Source: Ruminococcaceae bacterium UBA7147
Lineage (GTDB): Bacteria; Bacillota; Clostridia; Oscillospirales; Acutalibacteraceae
Reading direction: 5' to 3'
Length of the DNA: 8,229 nucleotides
Assembly (NCBI GenBank): GCA_002491825.1
Contig: DKWR01000070.1
Location: forward strand, 1-8,229
Under the pieces are notes generated by a model that was given only the letters and a program-made list of their open reading frames with translations, did no database searches and had not been told where the DNA came from. The position numbers were made by a program, and so were the translations under genes. Positions 1 through 6,326 of the stretch are shown piece by piece (within the stretch, counting starts at the first letter, position 1; every line of letters begins with the position of its first letter).

Positions 1-116
1 CCCGAAACGTCACCTACATATCAACTTAAAATTCGGGCTACAAATTTCTCCAAACAAACTGACTTTTCCACTCGAATTGCACGCCGAGGCACTCGGCAAA
101 TTATAGTTTATAATTT
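1..116 (+). repeat. Dispersed intergenic repeat module, copy 1 (left edge, truncated)
   Basis: This AT-rich non-coding stretch is built from segments that recur elsewhere in the window. Bases 1-10 (CCCGAAACGT) match 4905-4914 and look like the end of a hairpin unit cut by the window edge. Bases 18-38 match 4791-4811 exactly on the opposite strand (21 bp). Bases 56-111 match 8173-8229 on the opposite strand with about five mismatches and one indel. They include a small palindrome, GCCGAG-GCA-CTCGGC (83-97). No coding potential is apparent. It is a partial, degenerate member of the repeat family described under findings, and its left boundary lies outside the window. Confidence 0.7.
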
Positions 117-165
117 TTAATGAAAATAACAATGCTTATAATTAACATAACCTCACAAGTGTATA

Positions 166-194
166 TTGATTTTGAAATTGAATAATGGTAAAAT
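166..194 (+). promoter_or_regulatory. Possible second sigma-A-type promoter upstream of the activase gene
   Basis: TTGATT (166-171) and TAAAAT (189-194) are separated by 17 bases. The surrounding DNA is very AT-rich, so a chance match is quite possible, and the site lies about 150 bases before the start codon. It is weaker evidence than the site at 257-285. Confidence 0.25.
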
Positions 195-256
195 AAATCA
201 AAGTATATATTTTTGCATAAAGGAATTAAAAATACAAAAAAAGAGATTATAATTAA

Positions 257-285
257 TTGATATGTATAATTAATACCACTATACT
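257..285 (+). promoter_or_regulatory. Probable sigma-A-type promoter for the activase gene
   Basis: TTGATA (257-262) and TATACT (280-285) are separated by exactly 17 bases. Each box matches four or five of six consensus positions. Transcription would start near 292, giving a leader of about 50 nt before the TTG start at 343. A TATAAT at 265-270 also exists but has no -35 box at the right distance. No riboswitch-like structure was recognised in the leader. Confidence 0.55.
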
Positions 286-330
286 TTCAGGCGGTTTTTC
301 TGCTTTTTTGCTGAATAATTCGCTTGTTTC

Positions 331-335
331 GGAGG
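331..335 (+). promoter_or_regulatory. Ribosome binding site that fixes a TTG start
   Basis: GGAGG lies 7 bases before TTG at 343-345. No ATG in the same frame fits the Shine-Dalgarno sequence, and translation from the TTG gives the expected N-terminus of an ASKHA ATPase (MKLGLDIGSTT), with the phosphate-binding DIGSTT loop at residues 6-11. The start is therefore well supported despite the rare codon. Confidence 0.8.
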
Positions 336-342
336 CGGCATT

Positions 343-3246
343 TTGAAATTAGGACTTGATATAGGTTCGACCACAATAAAATGCGTTGTGCTCGACGACG
401 AAAACAAATTGATATACAGCACATATGAGCGCCATTATTCCCAGATTACCGATAAGATAGCCGAAATTCTCGATACCGTTCGCTCAAAGGTTGACGGCGT
501 TGAAAATGCATACGTTGCATTGTCAGGCTCGGCAGGTATGGGCGTTGCGCAGGACTGCGGAATTGACTTTGTTCAGGAGGTTTACGCCACCCGAGTTGCC
601 GCAAACACATTTCTGCCCGGTACGGACGTTGTTATCGAGCTTGGCGGCGAGGACGCAAAAATTCTTTTCCTCACAAACGGTCTTGAGGTAAGAATGAACG
701 GAACCTGCGCAGGCGGTACAGGTGCGTTTATCGACCAGATGGCCACGCTTCTGAACGTACCTCTTGAGGAATTAGACGAGCTTGCAAAGCAGTACGAAAA
801 GACATATACAATCGCATCACGCTGCGGTGTGTTTGCAAAAACAGATATTCAGCCCCTGCTTAATCAGGGCGCAAGAAAGAGCGACATTGCCGAAAGTATT
901 TTCAATGCCGTTGTAAGCCAGACTGTTGCAGGACTTGCACAGGGACGTGAAATTGAAGGTCAGGTTGTCTACCTCGGCGGTCCGCTTACATTTATGAGCG
1001 AGCTTCGCAATTGCTTTGACCGCACACTCGGAACAAAGGGTATCTGCCCCGAAAATTCGCTTTATTACGTTGCCTGCGGTGCAGCTCTCTGCGCCGATAA
1101 GACAATTGACTTTGACAAGGTAATTGAAGAGGTCAGGAACTATCACGGCTCGGGCAACTTTGCTTTTAACCCTCCGCTTTTTGAGAGCGAGGAGGACTAC
1201 AAGGCTTTCTGCGAAAGACACGCAAAGGCTGACGTAAAGCAGAAGGAGCTTAAGGGCTACAGGGGCAAGGCTTACATAGGAATGGACGCAGGCTCAACTA
1301 CCGTAAAGGGCGTTGTTCTTAACGAGGACGGCGAGCTGCTCTATTCAAAGTACCTTCCCTCAAAGGGAAATCCCGTTGAGATTATCAAGGAATTTCTTGA
1401 GGAAATCTACGCTATCAACCCCGAAATAAATGTTGCCTCGTCTGCCGTTACCGGTTACGGCGAGGATATTATAAAGAATGCTTTTGACGTAGACTACGGA
1501 ATTGTTGAAACAATCGCACACTTCACGGCGGCTAAATATTTTATGCCCGACGTTGAGTTTATTATCGACATAGGCGGGCAGGATATTAAGTGTTTCAAGA
1601 TTCATAACGGCGCAATTGACAACATATTTCTTAATGAGGCTTGCTCGTCAGGCTGCGGAAGTTTTTTGCAGACGTTTGCAAATGCGCTCGGCTATGATAT
1701 TGAGAAGTTTGCAAAGCTCGGACTTTTTGCAAAACGTCCCGTTGACCTCGGCTCACGCTGTACTGTGTTTATGAATTCAAGCGTTAAGCAGGCGCAGAAG
1801 GACGGCGCTACAATTGAGGACATCTCGGCAGGACTTTCATTGAGCGTTGTTAAGAATGCCCTCTATAAGGTTATCCGTGCTTCAAGTCCCGATGAACTTG
1901 GCAAAAGAATTGTTGTTCAGGGAGGTACGTTTTTAAACGATGCAGTTTTGCGTGCATTTGAAATGGAGATGGGCGTTGAAGTTGTCCGCCCGAATATCGC
2001 AGGACTTATGGGCGCATACGGTGCGGCGCTCTATGCAAAGAAAAAGTCAAAGGGCAAGGCTGACAGTAAGCTTGCCGACAGCAACGCTCTTAAGAATTTT
2101 GTTCACGAAATAAAGGTCGCTAACTGCGGACTCTGCAACAACAACTGCCGTCTTACAATCAACTCCTTTGGCGGCGGAAGAAAGTTTATTGCAGGCAACA
2201 GGTGCGAACGCCCGATTACAAAGCGTGCGCCGTCAAACGACCTTAATATGTATGCATATAAATTACAGCTTCTTGATTACTACAAGCCTGTTGAGGGCTT
2301 AAGAGGAAAGCTCGGAATCCCGATGGGACTAAATATGTTCGAGCTTTATCCGTTCTGGTACAGGTTCTTTACCGAGCTGAAATTCGAGGTGTTCAAGTCG
2401 CCGTATTCAAGCAGAACGCTCTACCAGAGAGGTCAGCAGACAATCCCGAGCGATACCGTCTGCTTCCCTGCAAAGCTTATGCACGGACACGTTCAGACGC
2501 TCATTGACGAGGGTGCGGAAACTATTTTCTACCCTTGTCTTTCATATAATTTTGACGAGCACCTCGGCGACAATCACTACAATTGTCCCGTTGTTGCATA
2601 CTATCCCGAGGTTATCAAGAATAATATGAAAGACATCAGCAAGGTGCATTTCATAAACGAGTACTTTGGTATTCACCGCCCCAAGGATTTTCCGCAGAAG
2701 GCTTACGAAAGGCTTTCACAGCACTTCCCCGACCTTACGCTCAACGAGGTAAGGATTGCCGCAAAGAAAGCGTACGAGGAGCAGGAGAATTACAGGAATA
2801 AGGTAATTGAAAAGGGTAACGAGATTATTGCGACTGCCGAAAAAGAGGGCAAGAAGATTTTTGTCCTTGCAGGCAGACCTTACCACATTGACCCCGAAAT
2901 CAACCACGGAATTGATAAGCTCATTTCGGGCTTTGACGTTGCAATCGTCAGCGAGGATGTTGTTTCGCCGAGGGTTGAGAAGTTCCCGACGCACGTGCTC
3001 AATCAGTGGACTTATCATTCAAGACTCTATGCAGCGGCAAAATACGTCACAACACGCAAGGATATGGAGCTTGTACAGCTTGTTTCCTTCGGATGCGGCG
3101 TTGACGCAATTACAACCGACGAGGTACGAGAAATTCTTGAAAGCAACAACAAGATTTACACGCAGATTAAAATAGATGAAATTACAAATCTCGGTGCGGT
3201 GAAAATCCGTATCCGCAGTCTGCTTGCGGCGATTGACAATGATTAA
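343..3246 (+). CDS. Acyl-CoA dehydratase activase-type protein (tandem BadF/BcrA ATPase domains plus DUF2229-like region)
   Basis: This 967-residue cytoplasmic protein belongs to the 2-hydroxyacyl-CoA dehydratase activase family, iron-sulfur ATPases that drive low-potential electron transfer to a dehydratase. Two ASKHA domains are visible. The first (about 1-260) has DIGSTT at 6-11, GGEDAK at 101-106, NGTCAGGTG with Cys122, and SRCGVFAKTD with Cys161, the usual cluster-ligand positions of activases. The second (about 310-570) has DAGSTT at 315-320, GGQDIK at 411-416, NEACSSGCGSF with Cys434 and Cys438, and SRCTVF with Cys473. A cysteine cluster follows (C595, C598, C602, C621), then a DUF2229/dehydratase-like part with GRPYHID near 844 and SFGCGVDA near 915-922. 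Family proteins I recall are about 1400 residues and continue into the dehydratase-like part found here in the next gene, 207 nt downstream. The substrate cannot be told from sequence. The product class is firm; the exact role is not. Confidence 0.88.
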   Translation: MKLGLDIGSTTIKCVVLDDENKLIYSTYERHYSQITDKIAEILDTVRSKVDGVENAYVALSGSAGMGVAQDCGIDFVQEVYATRVAANTFLPGTDVVIELGGEDAKILFLTNGLEVRMNGTCAGGTGAFIDQMATLLNVPLEELDELAKQYEKTYTIASRCGVFAKTDIQPLLNQGARKSDIAESIFNAVVSQTVAGLAQGREIEGQVVYLGGPLTFMSELRNCFDRTLGTKGICPENSLYYVACGAALCADKTIDFDKVIEEVRNYHGSGNFAFNPPLFESEEDYKAFCERHAKADVKQKELKGYRGKAYIGMDAGSTTVKGVVLNEDGELLYSKYLPSKGNPVEIIKEFLEEIYAINPEINVASSAVTGYGEDIIKNAFDVDYGIVETIAHFTAAKYFMPDVEFIIDIGGQDIKCFKIHNGAIDNIFLNEACSSGCGSFLQTFANALGYDIEKFAKLGLFAKRPVDLGSRCTVFMNSSVKQAQKDGATIEDISAGLSLSVVKNALYKVIRASSPDELGKRIVVQGGTFLNDAVLRAFEMEMGVEVVRPNIAGLMGAYGAALYAKKKSKGKADSKLADSNALKNFVHEIKVANCGLCNNNCRLTINSFGGGRKFIAGNRCERPITKRAPSNDLNMYAYKLQLLDYYKPVEGLRGKLGIPMGLNMFELYPFWYRFFTELKFEVFKSPYSSRTLYQRGQQTIPSDTVCFPAKLMHGHVQTLIDEGAETIFYPCLSYNFDEHLGDNHYNCPVVAYYPEVIKNNMKDISKVHFINEYFGIHRPKDFPQKAYERLSQHFPDLTLNEVRIAAKKAYEEQENYRNKVIEKGNEIIATAEKEGKKIFVLAGRPYHIDPEINHGIDKLISGFDVAIVSEDVVSPRVEKFPTHVLNQWTYHSRLYAAAKYVTTRKDMELVQLVSFGCGVDAITTDEVREILESNNKIYTQIKIDEITNLGAVKIRIRSLLAAIDND

Positions 3247-3304
3247 TGCGGAATGCGTAATTCGGAATTATTGATTTTATCATTGTTACTGTAAACAACA
3301 ATTA

Positions 3305-3385
3305 TGTAGGGAACGGTCTTGACCGTTCCGAGTCGGTTAAGAGTTGGCTTGTAAATCAGCGGAACGGTTAAGACCGTTCCCTGCA
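3305..3385 (+). repeat. Paired-hairpin repeat element A (MITE/REP-like)
   Basis: This 81-bp element has terminal inverted repeats at 3305-3330 and 3360-3385 that agree at 24 of 26 positions, with ends TGTAGGG and CCCTGCA. Each arm is itself a palindrome: GGAACGGTC-TT-GACCGTTCC at 3310-3329 and GGAACGGTT-AA-GACCGTTCC at 3361-3380. About 29 bp separate the arms. The left arm is identical over 27 bp to the left arm of the element at 6033-6111. No transposase is present and no clear target-site duplication was seen. It lies between two genes that probably act together, so as RNA it could alter read-through or mRNA stability. No run of T follows it, so it is not a typical intrinsic terminator. Confidence 0.85.
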
Positions 3386-3439
3386 CTTGTTAATTCTGTT
3401 TATTAAAGTATCAATGATTATGCAAGTAACACAAAGGAT

Positions 3440-3445
3440 AGGAGA
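3440..3445 (+). promoter_or_regulatory. Ribosome binding site of the dehydratase-like gene
   Basis: AGGAGA sits 8 bases before ATG at 3454, so this gene has its own translation signal and is not a broken tail of the upstream gene. A weak promoter-like pair upstream, TTGTTA (3387-3392) and TATCAA (3409-3414) with a 16-base spacer, is possible but unconvincing. Confidence 0.65.
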
Positions 3446-3453
3446 ACTAAATT

Positions 3454-4731
3454 ATGGCTGAATTAAAATACGATAAAAAAACAGGCCGAGTGCTTTTTAC
3501 AAAGCAGATGAAAAAAGAATACACAATTCTTTTGCCGAATATGGCTCCTATTCACTTCAACATTCTGCAAAATGTTTTTACGCACTACGGCTACAAGTCG
3601 GAGCTCTTGAATACAACAGGTCCCGAAATTGCACAGACGGGACTGAAGTACGTTCATAACGATACCTGCTATCCTGCATTGCTCGTTATCGGACAGTTTA
3701 TCCACGCCCTGCAAAGCGGCAAGTATGACGTTCACAAAACTGCGCTTATGATTACCCAGACGGGCGGCGGCTGTCGTGCGTCAAACTATATTTTCCTTCT
3801 TCGAAAGGCTCTTAAAAAAGCAGGCTTTGAGTTCGTTCCTGTAATTTCGCTTTCGTTCGGTATGGAGCACAACAGCGGATTTTCGCTTTCGATTCCGCTT
3901 ATCCGCAGATTTGTGGGCGGTCTTGTTTACGGCGACCAGCTTATGCTTCTGTCAAATCAGACAAAGCCCTATGAGGTGAACAAGGGCGAGAGTATGGCGC
4001 TTGTTGAGGACTGGAGCAAAAAAATCTCACAGATGCTCATTGACGGCAGAGGCTACACGCTTGAAGAGCTTGACGAGAATTTGCAGAAAATGACAAAGTC
4101 CTTCTCAAAAATTGAGCTTAATAAGGTGCCGAAGGTCAAGGTCGGAATCGTCGGCGAGATTTACGTTAAATATTCAAAAATGGCGAACAACGGTCTTGAG
4201 GACTTCTTAGCCGAGCAGGACTGCGAGGTCTGCGTTCCCGGACTTATGGGCTTTGCGGCTTTCAAGGTTGACAATCGAATTGAGGATATAAAAATGTTCG
4301 GCGGAAACTCGATAAAGCTCAAGGTCTGTCAGATGCTTCTTAACTACGTTAAAAAGGTTGAAAGGCTGATGATTGAAGCGGCTAAAAAGTACGGCTTTGA
4401 GCCTCCGCACGAATATGCCCACACAAAGGAGCTTGTCAAGGGCGTAATCGGCTACGGCAGTAAGATGGGCGAGGGCTGGCTCTTAACAGCCGAAATGCTT
4501 GAGCTTGCCGAAACAGGCTATGAAAACATCGTCTGCACTCAGCCGTTCGGCTGTCTGCCGAATCACATCAACGGCAAGGGTGCAATCAGAAAGATTAAGG
4601 AAATCAAGCCGAACGCAAACATTGTTACAATCGACTACGACCCCGGTGCGCCGAAGGTAAATCAGGAAAACAGAATCAAGCTTATGCTTGCAGTCGGCAA
4701 GGAACAGCTTGAAAAGGAAATTAACAATTAA
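3454..4731 (+). CDS. 2-hydroxyacyl-CoA dehydratase-like protein (C-terminal partner of the activase)
   Basis: This 425-residue soluble protein resembles the C-terminal third of the long fused activase/dehydratase proteins of Clostridia and, more distantly, the HgdB/BcrC-type dehydratase subunits. Visible features are TKQMKKEYTILLPNMAPIHF near the N-terminus, which looks like the inter-domain junction of the fused form, NDTCYP with Cys72, TQTGGGCRASNY with Cys107, Cys257 and Cys260, and a CTQPFGCLPNH motif with Cys361 and Cys367. These cysteines are plausible iron-sulfur ligands. The start is supported by AGGAGA 8 bases upstream. The upstream gene encodes the matching activase half, so the two products probably act as one complex. 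The last codons and stop (ATT AAC AAT TAA) fall inside the AT-rich arm of the next repeat, so the C-terminal residues may derive from it. The substrate is unknown. A role in reduction rather than dehydration, as in double-cubane cluster relatives, is possible but not shown. Confidence 0.82.
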   Translation: MAELKYDKKTGRVLFTKQMKKEYTILLPNMAPIHFNILQNVFTHYGYKSELLNTTGPEIAQTGLKYVHNDTCYPALLVIGQFIHALQSGKYDVHKTALMITQTGGGCRASNYIFLLRKALKKAGFEFVPVISLSFGMEHNSGFSLSIPLIRRFVGGLVYGDQLMLLSNQTKPYEVNKGESMALVEDWSKKISQMLIDGRGYTLEELDENLQKMTKSFSKIELNKVPKVKVGIVGEIYVKYSKMANNGLEDFLAEQDCEVCVPGLMGFAAFKVDNRIEDIKMFGGNSIKLKVCQMLLNYVKKVERLMIEAAKKYGFEPPHEYAHTKELVKGVIGYGSKMGEGWLLTAEMLELAETGYENIVCTQPFGCLPNHINGKGAIRKIKEIKPNANIVTIDYDPGAPKVNQENRIKLMLAVGKEQLEKEINN

Positions 4732-5027
4732 CAATGTACAATTAACAATTATGGTCGAGTGGATAGGTTGCGATAATTCAAAAGTTTAATGCCCGAATTT
4801 TAAGTTGATATAAAGGCAACATTTAGGGACGTCAGGGATGCCGTCTCTTACGGATATAGAGGAAACGTTTGTGTTACAATCGTAGGGGACGGGTTCCTAC
4901 ACGTCCCGAAACGTTGCCGATATATCAATCAATCCGAGGAAAACAAACCACTCCACACAACACGCACTATTATAAATTCGGAGCGCAGCGACCCTCAATT
5001 GTTAATTTTTAATTATTAATTGTAAAT
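4720..5027. repeat. Composite ~300-bp imperfect palindrome (MITE-like)
   Basis: This block fills most of the gap between the dehydratase-like and DUF2238 genes. From the outside inward on each side it has an AT-rich arm of ATTAACAATT-type units (4720-4750 and, inverted, 4995-5027), a module containing the ATATCAA/GTTGCC segment (reverse at about 4754-4820, forward at 4905-4980), and a hairpin: AGGGACG/CGTCTCT at 4825-4831 and 4842-4848, and GGGACG/CGTCCC at 4886-4891 and 4902-4907. In the middle is a core holding the self-complementary AAACGTTT at 4863-4870, near the geometric centre. No open reading frame of note lies within. The layout suggests a non-autonomous palindromic element or nested insertions. 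Its effect on transcription is unknown. Confidence 0.72.
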
Positions 5028-5029
5028 TA

Positions 5030-5049
5030 GGACACGGTGCGCCGTGTCC
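5030..5049. repeat. Single hairpin repeat unit before the DUF2238 gene
   Basis: GGACACGGT-GC-GCCGTGTCC forms an 8-bp stem plus one T-G wobble with a 2-base spacer. It shares its stem with the unit at 5992-6011 on the other side of the DUF2238 gene. It lies 23 bases before the ATG at 5073, so if transcribed it would form a hairpin close to the ribosome binding region. There is no T-tract, so a terminator is unlikely. Confidence 0.7.
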
Positions 5050-5072
5050 GTAACTTTTATGGGTGAATTGGT

Positions 5073-5882
5073 ATGAGTAAAAAATCGAAAAAGGGTAAAT
5101 CCGAGCTGAAAATTTTTAAAATCCTCAACGTTCGTGAAATGCGTGAGCACAAGGTCAAGGCGGCTGTCTATATAGTTATCAGAACTATTCTTGTAGCTCT
5201 GATTGTGTTCAGCGCAGTAAACGGAAACTGGGAAAACGTTATGACCTGTACGCTGTCGTTTTTGCTCCTGATGATTCCGTTATTTATAGAAAACAAATTG
5301 CAGATTGACCTCCCGAACGTTATGGAGGTCATTATGATAAGCTTTGTTTTTGCGGCTAACGTAATGGGCGAGCTGGGCGCATTTTATGAGAAAATCCCGA
5401 TGTGGGATACTATGCTCCACACCCTCAACGGCTTTATCTGTGCAGGAGTAGGCTTTGGACTGATTGATATTCTCAACCGCAACGACAGGATAAAAATGAA
5501 CCTTTCACCGCTTTTTGTCTGCCTGTTTTCGTTCTGCTTTTCAATGACGGTCGGTACTGTGTGGGAATTTTTCGAGTTCGGAATGGATATGTTTTTCGGC
5601 AAGGATATGCAGAAGGACACTGTTGTAAATTATATAAATTCCTATCTTTTGTCGGGCAGTGAAAACAAGATGATTGCAATAAAGGACATCGGCGACACTG
5701 TTGTCAACGGCCAGAGCCTCGGCATTGGCGGCTATCTTGACATTGGCCTGATTGACACTATGAAGGATTTGCTTGTAAACTTTGTCGGTGCAGTTGTGTT
5801 TAACTTCGCAGGATTTTTCTACCTCAAGGGCAGAGGAAAACGCACAAAATTCGTCGAGAATTTTATCCCGTCAAGGAAGTAA
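5073..5882 (+). CDS. DUF2238 (YjdF-like) integral membrane protein
   Basis: This 269-residue protein has a lysine-rich cytoplasmic N-terminus (residues 1-12) and about six hydrophobic segments, near 31-49, 56-73, 84-104, 113-134, 145-163 and 231-250. Motifs that I associate with the DUF2238 family are present in order: MWDTMLH at 110-116, a following NGF, WEFFEFGMD at 164-172 and DTMKDLLVNFVGA at 228-240. The acidic and aromatic residues flanking membrane segments suggest functional polar sites, but the family role is unknown to me. The start at 5073 is the only sensible one, yet the preceding GGGTGA (5061-5066) is a weak Shine-Dalgarno sequence. A possible promoter, TTGTTA (4999-5004) and TAAATT (5023-5028), would lie inside the arm of the neighbouring repeat and is weak. 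The gene is bordered by repeats on both sides and has no clear functional link to its neighbours. Confidence 0.78.
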   Translation: MSKKSKKGKSELKIFKILNVREMREHKVKAAVYIVIRTILVALIVFSAVNGNWENVMTCTLSFLLLMIPLFIENKLQIDLPNVMEVIMISFVFAANVMGELGAFYEKIPMWDTMLHTLNGFICAGVGFGLIDILNRNDRIKMNLSPLFVCLFSFCFSMTVGTVWEFFEFGMDMFFGKDMQKDTVVNYINSYLLSGSENKMIAIKDIGDTVVNGQSLGIGGYLDIGLIDTMKDLLVNFVGAVVFNFAGFFYLKGRGKRTKFVENFIPSRK

Positions 5883-5934
5883 GGCGGGTGTATGACACGC
5901 AATTTTGCTACCAAAACATTTGAGCTTGACCTGT

Positions 5935-6011
5935 GAGCGACGAGGGCGTCGCTCGCTACGGTATAATATAAACGTTTCTTTGTCGCCGTAGGGACACGGC
6001 GTGCCGTGTCC
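5935..6011. repeat. Hairpin-core-hairpin repeat, second copy of the palindrome centre
   Basis: Two different hairpins flank a core. The left hairpin is GAGCGACG-AGGG-CGTCGCTC at 5935-5954. The right one is GGACACGGC-GT-GCCGTGTCC at 5992-6011. The core between them runs from TACGG to CGTAGGG and contains AAACGTTT at 5970-5977. The same frame occurs at 4849-4887, again with AAACGTTT in the middle, an ATATA-like run before it and CGTAGGG after it, but there the flanking stems are different sequences. So linkers are conserved while stems vary. The preceding bases 5883-5934 contain nothing I recognise. Confidence 0.75.
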
Positions 6012-6032
6012 GCTATTCTATAATAATTCAAA

Positions 6033-6111
6033 TGTAGGGAACGGTCTTGACCGTTCCGATTACTCATAGGTTAGCTGTAATCCTGCGGAACAGTCAAGAC
6101 TGTTCCATACA
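6033..6111 (+). repeat. Paired-hairpin repeat element B
   Basis: This is a 79-bp second copy of the element at 3305-3385, in the same orientation. The left arm (6033-6058) is identical to that copy. The right arm (6086-6111) matches the inverse of its own left arm at 23 of 26 positions. Both arms fold perfectly: GGAACGGTC-TT-GACCGTTCC at 6038-6057 and GGAACAGTC-AA-GACTGTTCC at 6087-6106. Ends read TGTA and TACA. The interior (GTTAGCTGTAATC) resembles the interior of the first copy (GTTGGCTTGTAAATC), so the two are homologous elements and not just two palindromes. Confidence 0.83.
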
Positions 6112-6121
6112 CTTTATGACT

Positions 6122-6192
6122 AAACGTTACCAATATATGAAAATTGGTTCAGTAAACAATCATTTCCAAACAACACACCACTCTATAAAAAT
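6122..6192 (+). repeat. Degenerate repeat module before the scaffold operon
   Basis: AAACGTTACCAATATATGAA at 6123-6142 aligns with AAACGTTGCCGATATATCAA at 4910-4929. The similarity continues through a CCA-ACAACAC-CACT-TATAAA-TCGG string (about 6159-6195) that has its counterpart at about 4950-4981. It is more diverged than the other copies. Its right end runs directly into the terminator hairpin at 6187-6213. Confidence 0.6.
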
Positions 6193-6214
6193 CGGTCAAC
6201 TGACCGATTTTTTC
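6187..6214 (+). terminator. Intrinsic terminator upstream of the scaffold operon
   Basis: An AAAAATCGGTC arm (6187-6197), a short AACT loop and a GACCGATTTTT arm (6202-6212) are followed by more T (6213, then C and five T). Because A-runs precede the stem, it could also stop transcription on the other strand. It insulates the promoter at 6243 from upstream transcription, probably that of the DUF2238 gene about 300 nt before. Confidence 0.7.
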
Positions 6215-6242
6215 TTTTTGTCGGATAAAAAACAAAAAATAC

Positions 6243-6271
6243 TTGAAAAATGTTGTGTAAAGCCGTATAAT
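6243..6271 (+). promoter_or_regulatory. Near-consensus sigma-A promoter of the scaffold/GGGtGRT operon
   Basis: TTGAAA (6243-6248) and a perfect TATAAT (6266-6271) are separated by 17 bases. Transcription should begin near 6278, leaving a leader of about 50 nt. This also rules out the in-frame GTG at 6276 as a translation start, since it would lie at or before the 5' end of the transcript. No operator-like palindrome overlaps the promoter, although the terminator palindrome ends about 30 bases upstream. Confidence 0.85.
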
Positions 6272-6311
6272 GTAGGTGTATGAGTGTATATTTGGGCTCA
6301 ACAATATATTG

Positions 6312-6318
6312 AAAGGAG
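6312..6318 (+). promoter_or_regulatory. Ribosome binding site deciding the scaffold gene start
   Basis: AAAGGAG is followed by 8 bases and ATG at 6327. It chooses this ATG over the upstream in-frame GTG at 6276, which has no Shine-Dalgarno sequence. Confidence 0.85.
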
Positions 6319-6326
6319 AAGTACAT

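Noticed and set aside
120..185. Short open frame of 21 codons starting ATGAAAATAACAATG in the leader before the activase gene
   Set aside because: There is no Shine-Dalgarno sequence before it, it lies in very AT-rich DNA upstream of the better promoter, and its product resembles nothing I know.
286..342. Riboswitch or attenuator in the activase leader
   Set aside because: The leader is only about 50 nt, with T-rich runs but no stable stem or known aptamer pattern that I could find.
3305..3385. Intrinsic terminator between the activase and dehydratase-like genes
   Set aside because: The stems are good, but no T-run follows either hairpin and the same structures occur as repeats elsewhere. 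An effect on read-through is possible, but a classical terminator call is not supported.
4720..6192. CRISPR array
   Set aside because: The repeats are irregularly spaced, occur in both orientations, vary in length and have related sequence between them. There are no regular unique spacers and no cas genes.
6047..6283. 78-codon open frame through the repeat cluster before the scaffold operon
   Set aside because: It runs through a hairpin repeat, a terminator and the promoter, and has no ribosome binding site. Its composition is that of translated repeat DNA.
6276..6326. Upstream in-frame GTG that would add 17 residues to the scaffold-like protein
   Set aside because: It sits at or before the predicted transcription start (TATAAT ends at 6271) and has no ribosome binding site. 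The ATG at 6327 has AAAGGAG at the right distance.
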